From NCBI GenBank assembly GCA_019116455.1, contig DXBR01000042.1, positions 1 to 64,000 on the forward strand: a DNA stretch of 64,000 nt, read 5' to 3'. This DNA comes from Anaerobutyricum stercoris (lineage in GTDB: Bacteria; Bacillota; Clostridia; Lachnospirales; Lachnospiraceae). Below are positions 1 through 8,500 of the stretch, one piece after another. The first letter of the stretch is position 1. Each line of letters begins with the position of its first letter. Below the pieces are notes generated by a model that was not told where the DNA came from, searched no databases, and saw nothing but the letters and a program-made list of their open reading frames with translations. The translations under genes were made by a program, and so were the position numbers.

Positions 1-1310
1 CCGGACGATGCGAAAGCGGCGGCCGGCGGCGTCACGCCCCGCATCTCAAGCTGCAGCACCGTGTCTTCCGCCACCGCCACCGGCATGAACTGTGCCAGGA
101 AGCGGGTGCGGACCGCCTCATAGACGATGCGTTCCGAATCGGTGAGACTTTTGGGCACCATGTAGGTGGGGATGATCGCCGAGTGGCTCTCCACTTTTTT
201 GCTGTCAAAGATCCTCTTGGACGTATGAAACTTCATCTGATCCTTGTACGGACTTGACTGCTGATGGATTTCCAACACCTTTTTTGCCTTTCCGATAAGA
301 CTCTCATCCAGCACCACGCTGGCGGTTCGGGGATAGGTGATGAGCTTCTTCTCGTACAGATCCTGCGCCATTTTCAATACCCGGTCGGAAGTCCACCCCT
401 TATATTTGCTGGTGATAAATCCCTGCAGGCTGGACAGGTTAAACAGATACGGAGCATATTCTTTCTTTTTTGTCACTTTTTTATCCGTGATCTCGGCAGG
501 ATGTCCCTGTATCCACTGCTGAAGTCTGCGAAGCTCTTCGGGAGAATCAAATTTTTCATTCTTGTCTACATAATATATGCCTTCAAACTTCTTTTTAGCA
601 TCGGTTTCAAAAATACCTTTCAGTTTATAATATTTTGTCACCTTAAAGTCCCGGATTTCCTTGTCTCTGTCATAAATGATCTTCAAGGTCGGCATCAGCA
701 CCCGGCCGATATTCAAGAGCCGGCTGTTCTTGCCGCTGCGGCATTTGAGGGTCGCCACCGAGGTAAGATTGATGCCGATGAGCCAGTCGGCGATCTGCCT
801 TCCAAAGCCTGCATCCTGCAGCGGCTGCATTTCCTCGTTGGGCTTCAAGCATCCGAGCCCCCGCTGCACTTCCGCCGCTGTCCATTCATTTAACAGGATA
901 CGCTCCACCGGCTTGCCGGTTTTTAAATAATTGAGAATCTCGTCGGCAATAATCTGCCCTTCCCGGTCATCGTCCGTGGCAGAAATGATACTCTCCACAT
1001 CGGACCGCATGGCAAGCTCCTTAATGATATTCATCTGCCGGACCACGCCGGCGTCCGGTTTATCTTTATGCTTTCCGTCAGATTTTAATTTATAGCGAAA
1101 CTCCCCCGGTATATAAGGAAACTTCTCCATTTTCCAGGATTTCATCTCCGGGTCGTAATCTTTCGCATCGTAAAGCTGCAGCAAATGCCCGAAGGCCCAG
1201 GTGATAATATAATCCTGCCCCTCAAAATAGCCGTTTTTCCGGACGGCGTCGGTGGCATCCGCAATGTTTTTTGCGACAGACGGCTTCTCTGCAAGTATTA
1301 ATTTTTTCAT
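1..1310 (-). CDS. topB: DNA topoisomerase III (type IA), 5' part, cut by window edge
   Basis: Type IA topoisomerase that relaxes or decatenates DNA through a 5'-phosphotyrosine intermediate. About 436 codons are visible; the C-terminal part lies beyond position 1. The N-terminus (MKKLILAEKPSVAKNIAD) is the Toprim start typical of TopB, with the acidic Toprim motif ATDDDREGQ near residue 120. The catalytic tyrosine sits in LITYPRT near residue 323, followed by SHSAIIPT. The start is ATG at 1310, preceded by AGGAGG. It is separated from the upstream permease by a strong terminator, so it is probably its own transcript. The TopB assignment rather than TopA rests on the EKPSVA start and the absence of an insert before Toprim. 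Such genes occur both in chromosomes and in integrative elements, and nothing else here indicates an element. Confidence 0.9.
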   Translation of the reverse strand, partial: MKKLILAEKPSVAKNIADATDAVRKNGYFEGQDYIITWAFGHLLQLYDAKDYDPEMKSWKMEKFPYIPGEFRYKLKSDGKHKDKPDAGVVRQMNIIKELAMRSDVESIISATDDDREGQIIADEILNYLKTGKPVERILLNEWTAAEVQRGLGCLKPNEEMQPLQDAGFGRQIADWLIGINLTSVATLKCRSGKNSRLLNIGRVLMPTLKIIYDRDKEIRDFKVTKYYKLKGIFETDAKKKFEGIYYVDKNEKFDSPEELRRLQQWIQGHPAEITDKKVTKKKEYAPYLFNLSSLQGFITSKYKGWTSDRVLKMAQDLYEKKLITYPRTASVVLDESLIGKAKKVLEIHQQSSPYKDQMKFHTSKRIFDSKKVESHSAIIPTYMVPKSLTDSERIVYEAVRTRFLAQFMPVAVAEDTVLQLEMRGVTPPAAAFASS

Positions 1311-1372
1311 TTACGAACCTCCTGTCATGACTTTTAAGTTATTACTATAGCACATTTTTCCGGTAAATAACA

Positions 1373-1418
1373 GAAAAAACCTCTCTGCCAAGACATAACG
1401 CTGTTTTGACAGAGAGGA
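1373..1418 (-). terminator. Rho-independent terminator after the permease gene
   Basis: On the minus strand the arms CCTCTCTG and CAGAGAGG close a long hairpin that is followed directly by TTTTTTC. It lies just past the stop of the permease gene and ends the catabolic cluster before topB. On the plus strand a T-run also follows a little downstream, so it could act in both directions. Confidence 0.8.
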
Positions 1419-1439
1419 AATGAAAGTTTTTTTGAAATT

Positions 1440-2843
1440 CTATTTGCAGATACCCCGTCGTTTCCGGATCTGATAATACATACTGTTTTCCATAGCCATG
1501 ACTTTTGGCACCGGAACACTTTTGAACACAGGCATCCGCATCTTATATCTGATCCAGAAGGCAGAGTAAACGGCCAGGATAAGAAAAACAACGCCGGTAA
1601 TAAGCCAGATGGCATTTCTTTCCGCCGGATCCGTGGAAATGTTCAAAATCATGTAGGCTGTTCCCAGAATGCCGATCACTGGAAATACAGGGCCAAACGG
1701 AACCTTAAAGGAACGGGGCGCCTTCGGCAGCCGTTTTCTCAGAATGAGCACGTCAATGTGCGCAAAAATGTACGAGACCATCCAGAAAACAGAGGCAACC
1801 AGGATAAAAAAGCTTATGGCGTCTGAAGAATCGCTGCTCAAAAAAGCAAAGAACAGAATCAGAACGCTTACAAACCATACGCCCACATACGGTACATTTT
1901 TCTTGTTGGTCTTTGCAAAACACTGAGGCATCATATTCATTTTTGCCATGCCCTGACAGATGCTTGCCAGTCCGTTAATGCCGGAATTCTGGCTGCTGAT
2001 CAGCGCCAGAGCCGCCACGAAAACCATCCAGATTCTTCCCGGTCCGCCCAGCAGATTCTCTCCGTAAAGCATATGCGGCGCAGCGGAATCCGCCAGTTCC
2101 GCCCACGGTGTATAGTTGTGAAATCCCAGCACAAGGATGGACTGTACGAGGCAGATGAGCCCCAGCCCCAGAAACATGCCGAGGGGGACATTTCTTTTGG
2201 CGTTTTTTACTTCCTTTGAGACCGGAATCACGTACTCCGCGCCGATAAAAAGCCAGAATGCCACTGCTGTCATGGAAACGACAGTCGGCACGTCGAGAGT
2301 CATGTTCATGGGCTGGCTGACCTTTTCTCCCGTACCAAGCCCAAGGGCGCCGATGATTCCCAAAATCACCATGGACGCAACCATAAGATAGGTTACCACA
2401 TCCTGCACCTTGGCAAACATGTCCACACCGTTTAAATTGGCGATCAGGAGCACCACTGTCACAATAAATGTATAGGTGATCGTAGGTATGGGAAGAGGGA
2501 TCACCTCTCCCAGGGCATAGGCAAAAATGGAGGCTTCCACGCCGCAGGATAATACGTTGCAGAAAAGATATCCTCCCACCATGGATATCAAGGTGGGAAA
2601 AGGCCCCAGAGCCGCAAGAGTGTACTGCGCCAGCCCGCCTGTGGTGTTAGGCATAAGTGCGTTTAATTCCGACAGAGAAGCGATCGTCGTCATATTGAGC
2701 ATACAGGCGATCACCATGGCAAGAATAAAAATAACGCCGACAGTTCCTGCGCCCTGTCCGAGGGAAACAAGACAGCTTGTGGCAATAACCAGTCCCACCG
2801 ATACCGAAATGACGCTTCCCAGTCCCAGTTTTTTTTCTTCCAT
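1440..2843 (-). CDS. APC-family amino acid/polyamine permease
   Basis: A 467-residue membrane transporter with about 12 hydrophobic segments spread over the protein, starting at KLGLGSVISVSVGLVIATS. It contains FWLFIGAEYVIPVSKEVKNAKRNVP, the conserved helix-6/7 region of the amino acid-polyamine-organocation superfamily. The start is ATG at 2843, eight bases after GGAAGGAG; an in-frame ATG at 2861 lacks such a site. It is the last gene before a terminator and follows a PII-family gene by 81 bases. The location suggests it imports, or exchanges, the substrate of the upstream oxidase cluster. The substrate itself cannot be read from the sequence: an amino acid, a polyamine or an N-substituted amino acid are all possible. 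Confidence 0.85.
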   Translation of the reverse strand: MEEKKLGLGSVISVSVGLVIATSCLVSLGQGAGTVGVIFILAMVIACMLNMTTIASLSELNALMPNTTGGLAQYTLAALGPFPTLISMVGGYLFCNVLSCGVEASIFAYALGEVIPLPIPTITYTFIVTVVLLIANLNGVDMFAKVQDVVTYLMVASMVILGIIGALGLGTGEKVSQPMNMTLDVPTVVSMTAVAFWLFIGAEYVIPVSKEVKNAKRNVPLGMFLGLGLICLVQSILVLGFHNYTPWAELADSAAPHMLYGENLLGGPGRIWMVFVAALALISSQNSGINGLASICQGMAKMNMMPQCFAKTNKKNVPYVGVWFVSVLILFFAFLSSDSSDAISFFILVASVFWMVSYIFAHIDVLILRKRLPKAPRSFKVPFGPVFPVIGILGTAYMILNISTDPAERNAIWLITGVVFLILAVYSAFWIRYKMRMPVFKSVPVPKVMAMENSMYYQIRKRRGICK

Positions 2844-2924
2844 ATGTTTCACTCCTTCCAACAGGGAGAGGCGGCGCCTTTGCAGAAATGACGCGCTTTG
2901 CGCCGCATTGTCTCCGCTGATCCC

Positions 2925-3275
2925 TTACAGGGCGTCCACGCCCTCATCGCCGGTTCTCACCCGGATCACATTGTCAATTTTGTAAACAAAGATTTTTCCA
3001 TCGCCGATATGCCCGGTATAAAGCTCCTGCTTTACAAGTTCCACAATCTCGTCCACTTTTTCCGTTTCCACCACAATGGTAATCTGCTGTTTCGGCAAAA
3101 GTTCCATCTCATAATCTTCTTCCACTTCATATTCTCTTGTCCCTTTTTCGATACCGCAGCCCAGAACCTGTGTCACTGTGATTCCCCGCACGCCGGCACG
3201 GCTTAAGGCAGCCTTTAAATTCGTAAATTTGGACATTCCTGTGATTATTTCAACTTTTGATAATCCACTGCTCAT
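2925..3275 (-). CDS. PII-family signal protein
   Basis: A 116-residue PII-like protein. It carries the PII C-terminal signature TGHIGDGKIFV followed by VIRVRTGDEGVDAL, and a T-loop that keeps a tyrosine in EEDYEMELLPK, the region uridylylated in some GlnB/GlnK proteins. PII trimers sense ATP/ADP and 2-oxoglutarate and control transporters or enzymes by contact. The usual partner gene amtB is absent; an APC permease follows instead. The start is ATG at 3275 behind AGGAGG; the longer reading frame to 3341 has no ribosome-binding site. The T-loop (GCGIEKGTREYEVEEDY) differs from the classical GFGRQKGHTELYRGAEY. It may belong to the permease-linked PotN-type branch described in Firmicutes; that placement is an inference. 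Confidence 0.9.
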   Translation of the reverse strand: MSSGLSKVEIITGMSKFTNLKAALSRAGVRGITVTQVLGCGIEKGTREYEVEEDYEMELLPKQQITIVVETEKVDEIVELVKQELYTGHIGDGKIFVYKIDNVIRVRTGDEGVDAL

Positions 3276-3360
3276 GGTAAATTCCTCCTGTTTTTGTTTT
3301 TTATTCATTGTCATCATGTAAATTGTTGTAATATCAGGCATTATTATTTGATAAATCTAT

Positions 3361-4182
3361 TTATTCCAGCATGGCCGGCGGTGTCTTTGCGGTAATTTCC
3401 CGGTAAACCTTTGGCGTTACCCCGGCAAAACGCCTGAATTCATGTATCATATGCGCCTGATCGTAATATCCGCACTCCAGGGCGATTTCTTCGTAACTTT
3501 TATCCGCTTTATAATTAATCTGATGCAGTACGTTCTGAAAGCGAATAAATTTTTCAAAAGTTTTCGGCGCAACTCCGTGAACTCTCTCAAAGCTCCTTCG
3601 TATGTAACAGGCGGAATAGCCGGTTTCTTCCACAAGGGTATCCATCGGCACATTTCCTCCGCTGGCATAGATTCTGGCGCGGACGTACCTCTCCAGCCGG
3701 CTCCATCCCTGCTCTTTTCTTTCCCCGTCCAGACGCTTCTCATAGCTTTCCAGAAAAAACCGCGCCTGTTCCTCCAGATTGTGCGCTTCCATAATCTGTT
3801 CTGCAAGATTATCTCCATAAGCGTTTCCGGATATCTCGATATCCGCATTGACCAGCTCTTTGGCTGAGAGTCCTTCGGGCAAAAAACACTGTCCCGGCAG
3901 AAAACGTACTCCAAAATACCTGCCGTCTGCTTCCAGCGGCCATTCTTTCGCCTGCAGTACCGTTCCCCCGATAAACGACCGAAGCTGATTTCCTTTTTTC
4001 TCGAACAGAAGATCCACGCTTCCGTCGGGAACTGCCTGCAGCACATCCGCAGCCTCTTTCAATGAAAATGTATAAAATTGTGCGATGCCAAGGGATTGCT
4101 GCAGTATTTTCCTGAAATTATCTGTTCGCAGCGCCATGTACGGCTGCCCCGGCCTGATTTCATATTGATTTTGCATCCTCAT
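3361..4182 (-). CDS. AraC-family transcriptional regulator
   Basis: A 273-residue protein. The N-terminal half contains VPDGSVDLLFEKKGNQ, a pattern of AraC proteins with a PDG-type sensory domain. The C-terminal ~100 residues hold two helix-turn-helix units: VDTLVEETGYSACYIRRSFERVHGVAPKTF-like and ALECGYYDQAHMIHEFRRFAGVTPKVYR, the latter being the AraC signature. The ATG at 4182 has only a weak ribosome-binding site, and ATG at 4176 is an alternative. It lies 41 bases after the ornithine-cyclodeaminase-family gene and 85 before the PII gene, so it is likely the local regulator of this catabolic cluster. The inducer is unknown. Confidence 0.88.
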   Translation of the reverse strand: MRMQNQYEIRPGQPYMALRTDNFRKILQQSLGIAQFYTFSLKEAADVLQAVPDGSVDLLFEKKGNQLRSFIGGTVLQAKEWPLEADGRYFGVRFLPGQCFLPEGLSAKELVNADIEISGNAYGDNLAEQIMEAHNLEEQARFFLESYEKRLDGERKEQGWSRLERYVRARIYASGGNVPMDTLVEETGYSACYIRRSFERVHGVAPKTFEKFIRFQNVLHQINYKADKSYEEIALECGYYDQAHMIHEFRRFAGVTPKVYREITAKTPPAMLE

Positions 4183-4223
4183 AAACTATACCGACGGCCG
4201 TGCTGCCTGATACATCCTCTGTC

Positions 4224-5342
4224 TCATGCCATATCCGGCATGTCCCAGAGTGGCAGTTCTGTGCCGATTCCTTTCTGCAATGCATTTTTGTAGACTGTCT
4301 CTCCCCAGGCGATATCTTCCACCGGCATTCCTCCCACAGAATACACGATAATATCATCTTCTGACTGCCGTCCGGGATGTTTTCCGGCTATAATATCCGC
4401 AATATCTATAATATCTTCTTTTTGTATTTTCCCTTCGTGGAGCAGATCTGTAAACTTGGATCCGATGATGCCTACCAGTTCATAACTGGGATACGGAAAT
4501 TCTTCCGCCCAGGCCTCGTACAGTTTGTAATTGTCCACTACGAGTCTGCACTGTCCGGTGAGAAAGGACTCGTCAAATCGTCCGGCGGACGGCATACAGA
4601 TGAAAGCGCCTTTTTTCACCCATTCTCCGTTGATATAAGGATACTCTGCTTCCTTTGTGCCGGCCGTCGTCGTCATGATGATAATGTCGCTGTCCCTCAC
4701 TGCTTCCTCTATGGTATCGCAGTTCTCGATCTCTTTAACGCCGGGACATTCCTTCTTCACATAGTCCTCAAACGCGGCCAGTGATTTTGCGCCTCTTCCT
4801 TTTACCTTCACCTTTTGTACGGAAGGACAGGCACAGACGACAGCGTTCAGCGAAGTTCTTCCCATGATTCCCGGTCCTATCACAGCCGCTGTCTTCGCGT
4901 TCTTTGGCGCCAGATATCTGGCGCCCACGCCGGGAACCGCTCCCGTCCGGTAAGCGCTCACCAGATTGGCGGACATAAGAGCCAGCGGAGCGCCGGTATC
5001 CTTATCGTTCAGCATCATCATCAGAATAGAACGAGGCAGTCCTTTCTTTTTATTTTCCACGTTGGAGCCGTACCATTTCATTCCCGCCATCTGGTATCTG
5101 CCTCCAAGATATGCCGGCATCGCCATGAATCGGCGGTCGTCAGCATTCTTTGGCATCCCCGGAAATGCCGGATGATCCGGAAACATGATCTGGGTTCCAT
5201 GGGAATTATGGTTCATGCCGCCCATCACATAATCTCCTTTATTCAGTGTGAGCAGCATATCTTCCATCACATCCACACATCGTGACATGTCCTTTACGCC
5301 CGCTTTTATCATGTCAGGCTCGCTCAAATATAAAAATTTCAT
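4224..5342 (-). CDS. Ornithine cyclodeaminase/mu-crystallin family protein
   Basis: A 372-residue cytosolic NAD(P)-binding protein of the OCD/mu-crystallin family, slightly longer than the usual 310-350. It shows MAGMKWYGSN near residue 85 (substrate site), ALMSANLVSAYRTGAVPGVGARYLA (the family signature), and the Rossmann segment TAAVIGPGIMGRTSLNAV with later SDIIIMTTTAGTKE. Members catalyse ornithine cyclisation to proline, ketimine or pyrroline-2-carboxylate reduction, or alanine dehydrogenation. The start is ATG at 5342, preceded by GGAAGGAG. It follows a DAO-family oxidase by 126 bases, across a hairpin. In agrobacterial opine catabolism an OCD gene accompanies the oxidase genes, and this arrangement is parallel. 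The exact reaction is unknown. Confidence 0.82.
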   Translation of the reverse strand: MKFLYLSEPDMIKAGVKDMSRCVDVMEDMLLTLNKGDYVMGGMNHNSHGTQIMFPDHPAFPGMPKNADDRRFMAMPAYLGGRYQMAGMKWYGSNVENKKKGLPRSILMMMLNDKDTGAPLALMSANLVSAYRTGAVPGVGARYLAPKNAKTAAVIGPGIMGRTSLNAVVCACPSVQKVKVKGRGAKSLAAFEDYVKKECPGVKEIENCDTIEEAVRDSDIIIMTTTAGTKEAEYPYINGEWVKKGAFICMPSAGRFDESFLTGQCRLVVDNYKLYEAWAEEFPYPSYELVGIIGSKFTDLLHEGKIQKEDIIDIADIIAGKHPGRQSEDDIIVYSVGGMPVEDIAWGETVYKNALQKGIGTELPLWDMPDMA

Positions 5343-5380
5343 GTTTTTCTCCTTCCCGGAAGGACGGCGATTCTTTTATC

Positions 5381-5416
5381 CAAAAGAAAAATGGCGCCAG
5401 AACTTCTTCTGACACC
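5381..5416 (-). terminator. Hairpin plus T-rich tract between the DAO-family oxidase and the OCD-family gene
   Basis: On the minus strand GGTGTCAGAA and TTCTGGCGCC pair, with G-U pairs, around a GAAG loop and run into ATTTTTCTTTTG. It is either an internal terminator limiting read-through from the oxidase genes or the leader attenuator of a separate OCD transcript. An AT-rich stretch at 5420-5468 could hold such a promoter. Confidence 0.5.
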
Positions 5417-5468
5417 ATTGCCGTACTAACCATATCACATTATATTGTATTTGTAAAGAAATATATAG

Positions 5469-6596
5469 TTATATAACAGGGCGGAACCGGTCATACCGGA
5501 AAGCAGACAGGTCCAGAGATGTTTTTTCTCCCGCCGCCATCTGCGCCAGCAGATACCCTGTTACCGGCGCGATGCCGAATCCATGTCCGGTAAACGCGCA
5601 GGCTAGTATCATTCCCGGCGCCTCCTCCACCGGACTGATAACCGGCACGCCATCGATACAGACGTCCTCATATCCCGCCCAGGTCCGCACAATCTTGGCT
5701 CGTGCCAGCTTCGGAATATATCTGAGGATACCCCGGCAGGTGCAGGAAGCGGTGACGCTGGAGACAGCCATGTGCCCGTTGTCTCTGTTTACCTGCTCAA
5801 AACCAGATTCTCCTCCGAAAACAAAAGATCCGTGTTTTGTCTGATGTCCATAAAAGTCTGCACCGGCCGTGCCGAGCATCTGCGCGAACATGGGCGGCTG
5901 CGCTTCTGTGACCAGCGCCTCGATCAAAACATTGCTCATGGGAATATCAATGCCGACTGTTGCGGCGATGTCCCGGCTCTCATAACCGGCCGCCAGAATT
6001 ATCTTGTCTCCTTCATAAATATTATGTTTTGTGACAACCTGTCTTGCCTTCCCTTTTATTTTCCGAATACCCCGCACCTCTTCTCCCGTTATAAATCGGG
6101 CTCCCAGCTCCCTGGCCCGCATATAATAGCCGAGAGTCGCCTTTAAGGGGTTGGCATGTCCGTCCGTCGGGCAGAAACTGGCGCCTATGACCTCACCGGA
6201 AAGATATGGATTCATCCGGCGCACCTCCTCCCCGTCAAGCATCCGCACATCGAGGCCGCGGGAGGAGGCTTTTTCTGTCAGACCCTGAAGAATATTCAGA
6301 TGCTCTTCTGTTTTTCCCAGCCGGAGATTACCCTCCTGGCAGTATTCCACATCCACTCCCAGTTCCTCAGACAACCCCGGCCACATGTGCTTCACCGCAT
6401 ACATAGCAAGAGGCAGTTCCCTCACGTCCCGTCCGGATTGACGGACGCCGCCGCCGTTTCTTCCGGAACCGCCGTTTCCAATATGGCAGCTCTTTTCCAG
6501 TACAATGACGGAAAGTCCTTTTTTTCTCAGATAATAAGCTGCGGCGCAGCCGATAATCCCTCCGCCTATAATAATCACGTCAGAATAATCATACAT
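5469..6596 (-). CDS. DAO-family FAD-dependent oxidase/dehydrogenase (opine/sarcosine oxidase beta type)
   Basis: A 375-residue flavoprotein of the glycine/sarcosine/D-amino-acid oxidase family. The FAD-binding start is DVIIIGGGIIGCAAAYYL, followed by GNGGSGRNGGGVRQSGRD, and the C-terminus has CAFTGHGFGIAPVTGYLLAQ, the second flavin contact. Family members oxidise secondary or primary amines such as sarcosine, proline, glycine or opines. The true start is ATG at 6596, with GGAGG nine bases upstream; the long frame to 6728 only reads through the preceding gene. It overlaps the 2Fe-2S gene by 8 bases, indicating translational coupling. With the three upstream genes it should form a multi-subunit dehydrogenase passing electrons to the large FAD/Fe-S subunit rather than to oxygen. 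Confidence 0.85.
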   Translation of the reverse strand: MYDYSDVIIIGGGIIGCAAAYYLRKKGLSVIVLEKSCHIGNGGSGRNGGGVRQSGRDVRELPLAMYAVKHMWPGLSEELGVDVEYCQEGNLRLGKTEEHLNILQGLTEKASSRGLDVRMLDGEEVRRMNPYLSGEVIGASFCPTDGHANPLKATLGYYMRARELGARFITGEEVRGIRKIKGKARQVVTKHNIYEGDKIILAAGYESRDIAATVGIDIPMSNVLIEALVTEAQPPMFAQMLGTAGADFYGHQTKHGSFVFGGESGFEQVNRDNGHMAVSSVTASCTCRGILRYIPKLARAKIVRTWAGYEDVCIDGVPVISPVEEAPGMILACAFTGHGFGIAPVTGYLLAQMAAGEKTSLDLSAFRYDRFRPVI

Positions 6597-6912
6597 CCTC
6601 TTCCCCTCCTTCCCGGGCGAGCACCCACATTTCCACAGGACGCATGGGCGCTCTGGCGGTGGCAGGCTCCAGCGTGTCAGGCGGCGTCTGCAGCTCTTTT
6701 GCCACAATCTGCCGCACCATTCCGCCACAGGTCTGCCCCTGACACAGCCCCATGCCGGTCCGCAGAAAACGGCGGATTTCCGTCAGAGTAAACATTCCCG
6801 CGTGAACAGCACGGCGAATTTCTCCTTTCGTAATCTCCTCACAGCGGCAGATGATCCTGTCATCATCAGGTTCCGGAACAAACATACCCGGTTCCTTTGT
6901 TCTGTCTGTCAT
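6589..6912 (-). CDS. BFD-like (2Fe-2S)-binding protein
   Basis: A 107-residue protein with the cysteine pattern of bacterioferritin-associated-ferredoxin-like domains: IICRCEEITKGEIRRAV near residues 20-36 and GLCQGQTCGGMVRQIV near 60-75. In HcnB, opine oxidase and heterotetrameric proline dehydrogenase alpha subunits this domain is fused at the C-terminus of the flavoprotein; here it is a separate gene between the two flavoprotein genes. The start is ATG at 6912, three bases after the upstream stop, with AAGGGGG as ribosome-binding site. It probably shuttles electrons between the two flavoproteins. Confidence 0.83.
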   Translation of the reverse strand: MTDRTKEPGMFVPEPDDDRIICRCEEITKGEIRRAVHAGMFTLTEIRRFLRTGMGLCQGQTCGGMVRQIVAKELQTPPDTLEPATARAPMRPVEMWVLAREGGEEDV

Positions 6913-6915
6913 CTC

Positions 6916-8496
6916 TCATACCCCCTTCCGGTAAAAGCGCACCCGCATGGCCATATCTCCCGGTATTTTCAGCGTGACAAGGTTCGTCTTATCAAAAGCC
7001 CCGGATGTTTTTACCTGTACAACCTCCGCCTCACAGAGCGGTTCCCCTCTTCTGCCAAGGCCGGTTCCTTTCTCTCCTTTTTCCGGAAGAGGAATGAATT
7101 CATACGGTATAGTCACCGCCGCAAAACCCGGCGCGTAATTCTCCTCCAGAAGAAAGACGGCCTGCCCGGAACAGGAAGCCACACAGAGACCGCAGCCAAC
7201 GCATTTCTTTGTGTCGTCCACCTGCGGAAGGGCGGTGATATCGTCTCCCACCCGAATACAATGGTGCGGACAGGCGTCCTGACAGGGATTGCATGGAATA
7301 TTCTGTGTACATTCCATCACCGGATGAATGCCGACAGAGCGGCGCACTCCCGGAAATCGACCGATTTCTTCGTCGCCCACATACCCTTCCTTAAGCAAAT
7401 GTTCAGACAGCGGGATGCCTTCTTCCGTTGTCATGAGCTTCCGCCCCTTATTTTGCGGCGCAAACATGCCGCGGCGCAGGCTCATGAGCGCTTTTTTCTG
7501 ACAGCTGATGGCTTCCCTGCATTTTTTTTCGTCCATAAATCCCAGATATGCGGCTGCGGCAAGTCCGGCGATTCTCCCTTCGATCATTGCGGAACTGGCC
7601 TCCTCAATGCCTGACACATCGCCCACCGCATAGATACCCGGCACAGAGGTTGCGCCATTTTCGTCACACAGGGGCGTGGTGCCGTCGTGTCCCGTCCGTT
7701 CGTCCATGACACAGCCTGCCATCTTGAGAAGCTGCGCCATCGGAGACAATCCCACTGCCAGGCAGATGGTATCCACATCAAAATGTTTCTCTGTCCCCGG
7801 AACAAATGCAAAATTCTCATCAACCCGGGCGATGGTGACTCCGGTCACATGATCCGTCCCCTCCGCTTTCACAATGGTATGAGACAGATAAAATGGCACG
7901 CCGGTTCTCGCCACCTTAGCTGCGTGTACGCCGTAACCGCCCACGGTCGGCGCGGCATCTGCGAGCGCCGTCACTTCGCAGCCTGCCTGCAGAAGCTGAT
8001 AACTGACGACCAGCCCCACATTTCCTGTGCCAAGCATCAGCACCTTCCTGCCCGGCCGGATCCCGTGGAGATTCATCATCGTCTGTGCTGCCCCTGCTCC
8101 AATGACTCCCGGCAGCGTCCATCCCTCAAAATGCACCATTTTTTCAGCAGCGCCCGTGGCTACGATAACAGAGTCTCCTTTAAAATGCTCCATGGCTCCG
8201 CCGATTTTGACAACGACTTCTTTTTCCATGTACAGCCCGGTCACAACAGCATTCAGTTTCACCTCGACTCCCGCCCGGCCGGCTTCTTCCAGAAGCTGCT
8301 GTCCAATACGGAATCCCCGGACTTTTGCTTTATGTTCTTTTGAGCCGAAAAATTTATGAATCTGCTTGAAAAGCTGTCCGCCCGGCTTTTCATTTTCATC
8401 AAATACAATGACGGACATTCCCTGCTCCGCCGCCTGGACAGCGGCAGATAATCCGGCGGGACCTGCGCCGATAACGATCACATCATAACGTTTCAT
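6916..8496 (-). CDS. NAD(P)/FAD oxidoreductase with two C-terminal 4Fe-4S clusters
   Basis: A 526-residue protein. Residues 1-360 are a pyridine-nucleotide disulphide oxidoreductase fold: VIVIGAGPAGLSAAVQAAEQG (FAD), VLMLGTGNVGLVVSYQLLQAG (NAD(P)), and GIYAVGDVSG. The rest carries cysteine motifs for two 4Fe-4S clusters, CNPCQDACPHHC and CVGCGLCVASC. Relatives are the alpha subunits of hydrogen cyanide synthase (HcnB), opine oxidase (OoxA) and proline dehydrogenase, which normally end in a BFD domain instead. The start is ATG at 8496 behind GAGGGG, four bases after the ferredoxin stop. It probably takes electrons from the DAO-family subunit and passes them to ferredoxin or NAD(P). A strict anaerobe would need such an acceptor instead of oxygen. 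Confidence 0.83.
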   Translation of the reverse strand: MKRYDVIVIGAGPAGLSAAVQAAEQGMSVIVFDENEKPGGQLFKQIHKFFGSKEHKAKVRGFRIGQQLLEEAGRAGVEVKLNAVVTGLYMEKEVVVKIGGAMEHFKGDSVIVATGAAEKMVHFEGWTLPGVIGAGAAQTMMNLHGIRPGRKVLMLGTGNVGLVVSYQLLQAGCEVTALADAAPTVGGYGVHAAKVARTGVPFYLSHTIVKAEGTDHVTGVTIARVDENFAFVPGTEKHFDVDTICLAVGLSPMAQLLKMAGCVMDERTGHDGTTPLCDENGATSVPGIYAVGDVSGIEEASSAMIEGRIAGLAAAAYLGFMDEKKCREAISCQKKALMSLRRGMFAPQNKGRKLMTTEEGIPLSEHLLKEGYVGDEEIGRFPGVRRSVGIHPVMECTQNIPCNPCQDACPHHCIRVGDDITALPQVDDTKKCVGCGLCVASCSGQAVFLLEENYAPGFAAVTIPYEFIPLPEKGEKGTGLGRRGEPLCEAEVVQVKTSGAFDKTNLVTLKIPGDMAMRVRFYRKGV

Positions 8497-8500
8497 TGTC

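Noticed and set aside
1..1310. topB as mark of an integrative element
   Set aside because: No relaxase, integrase, or conjugation gene is in the window and the surroundings are chromosomal metabolic genes; it cannot be judged from the edge.
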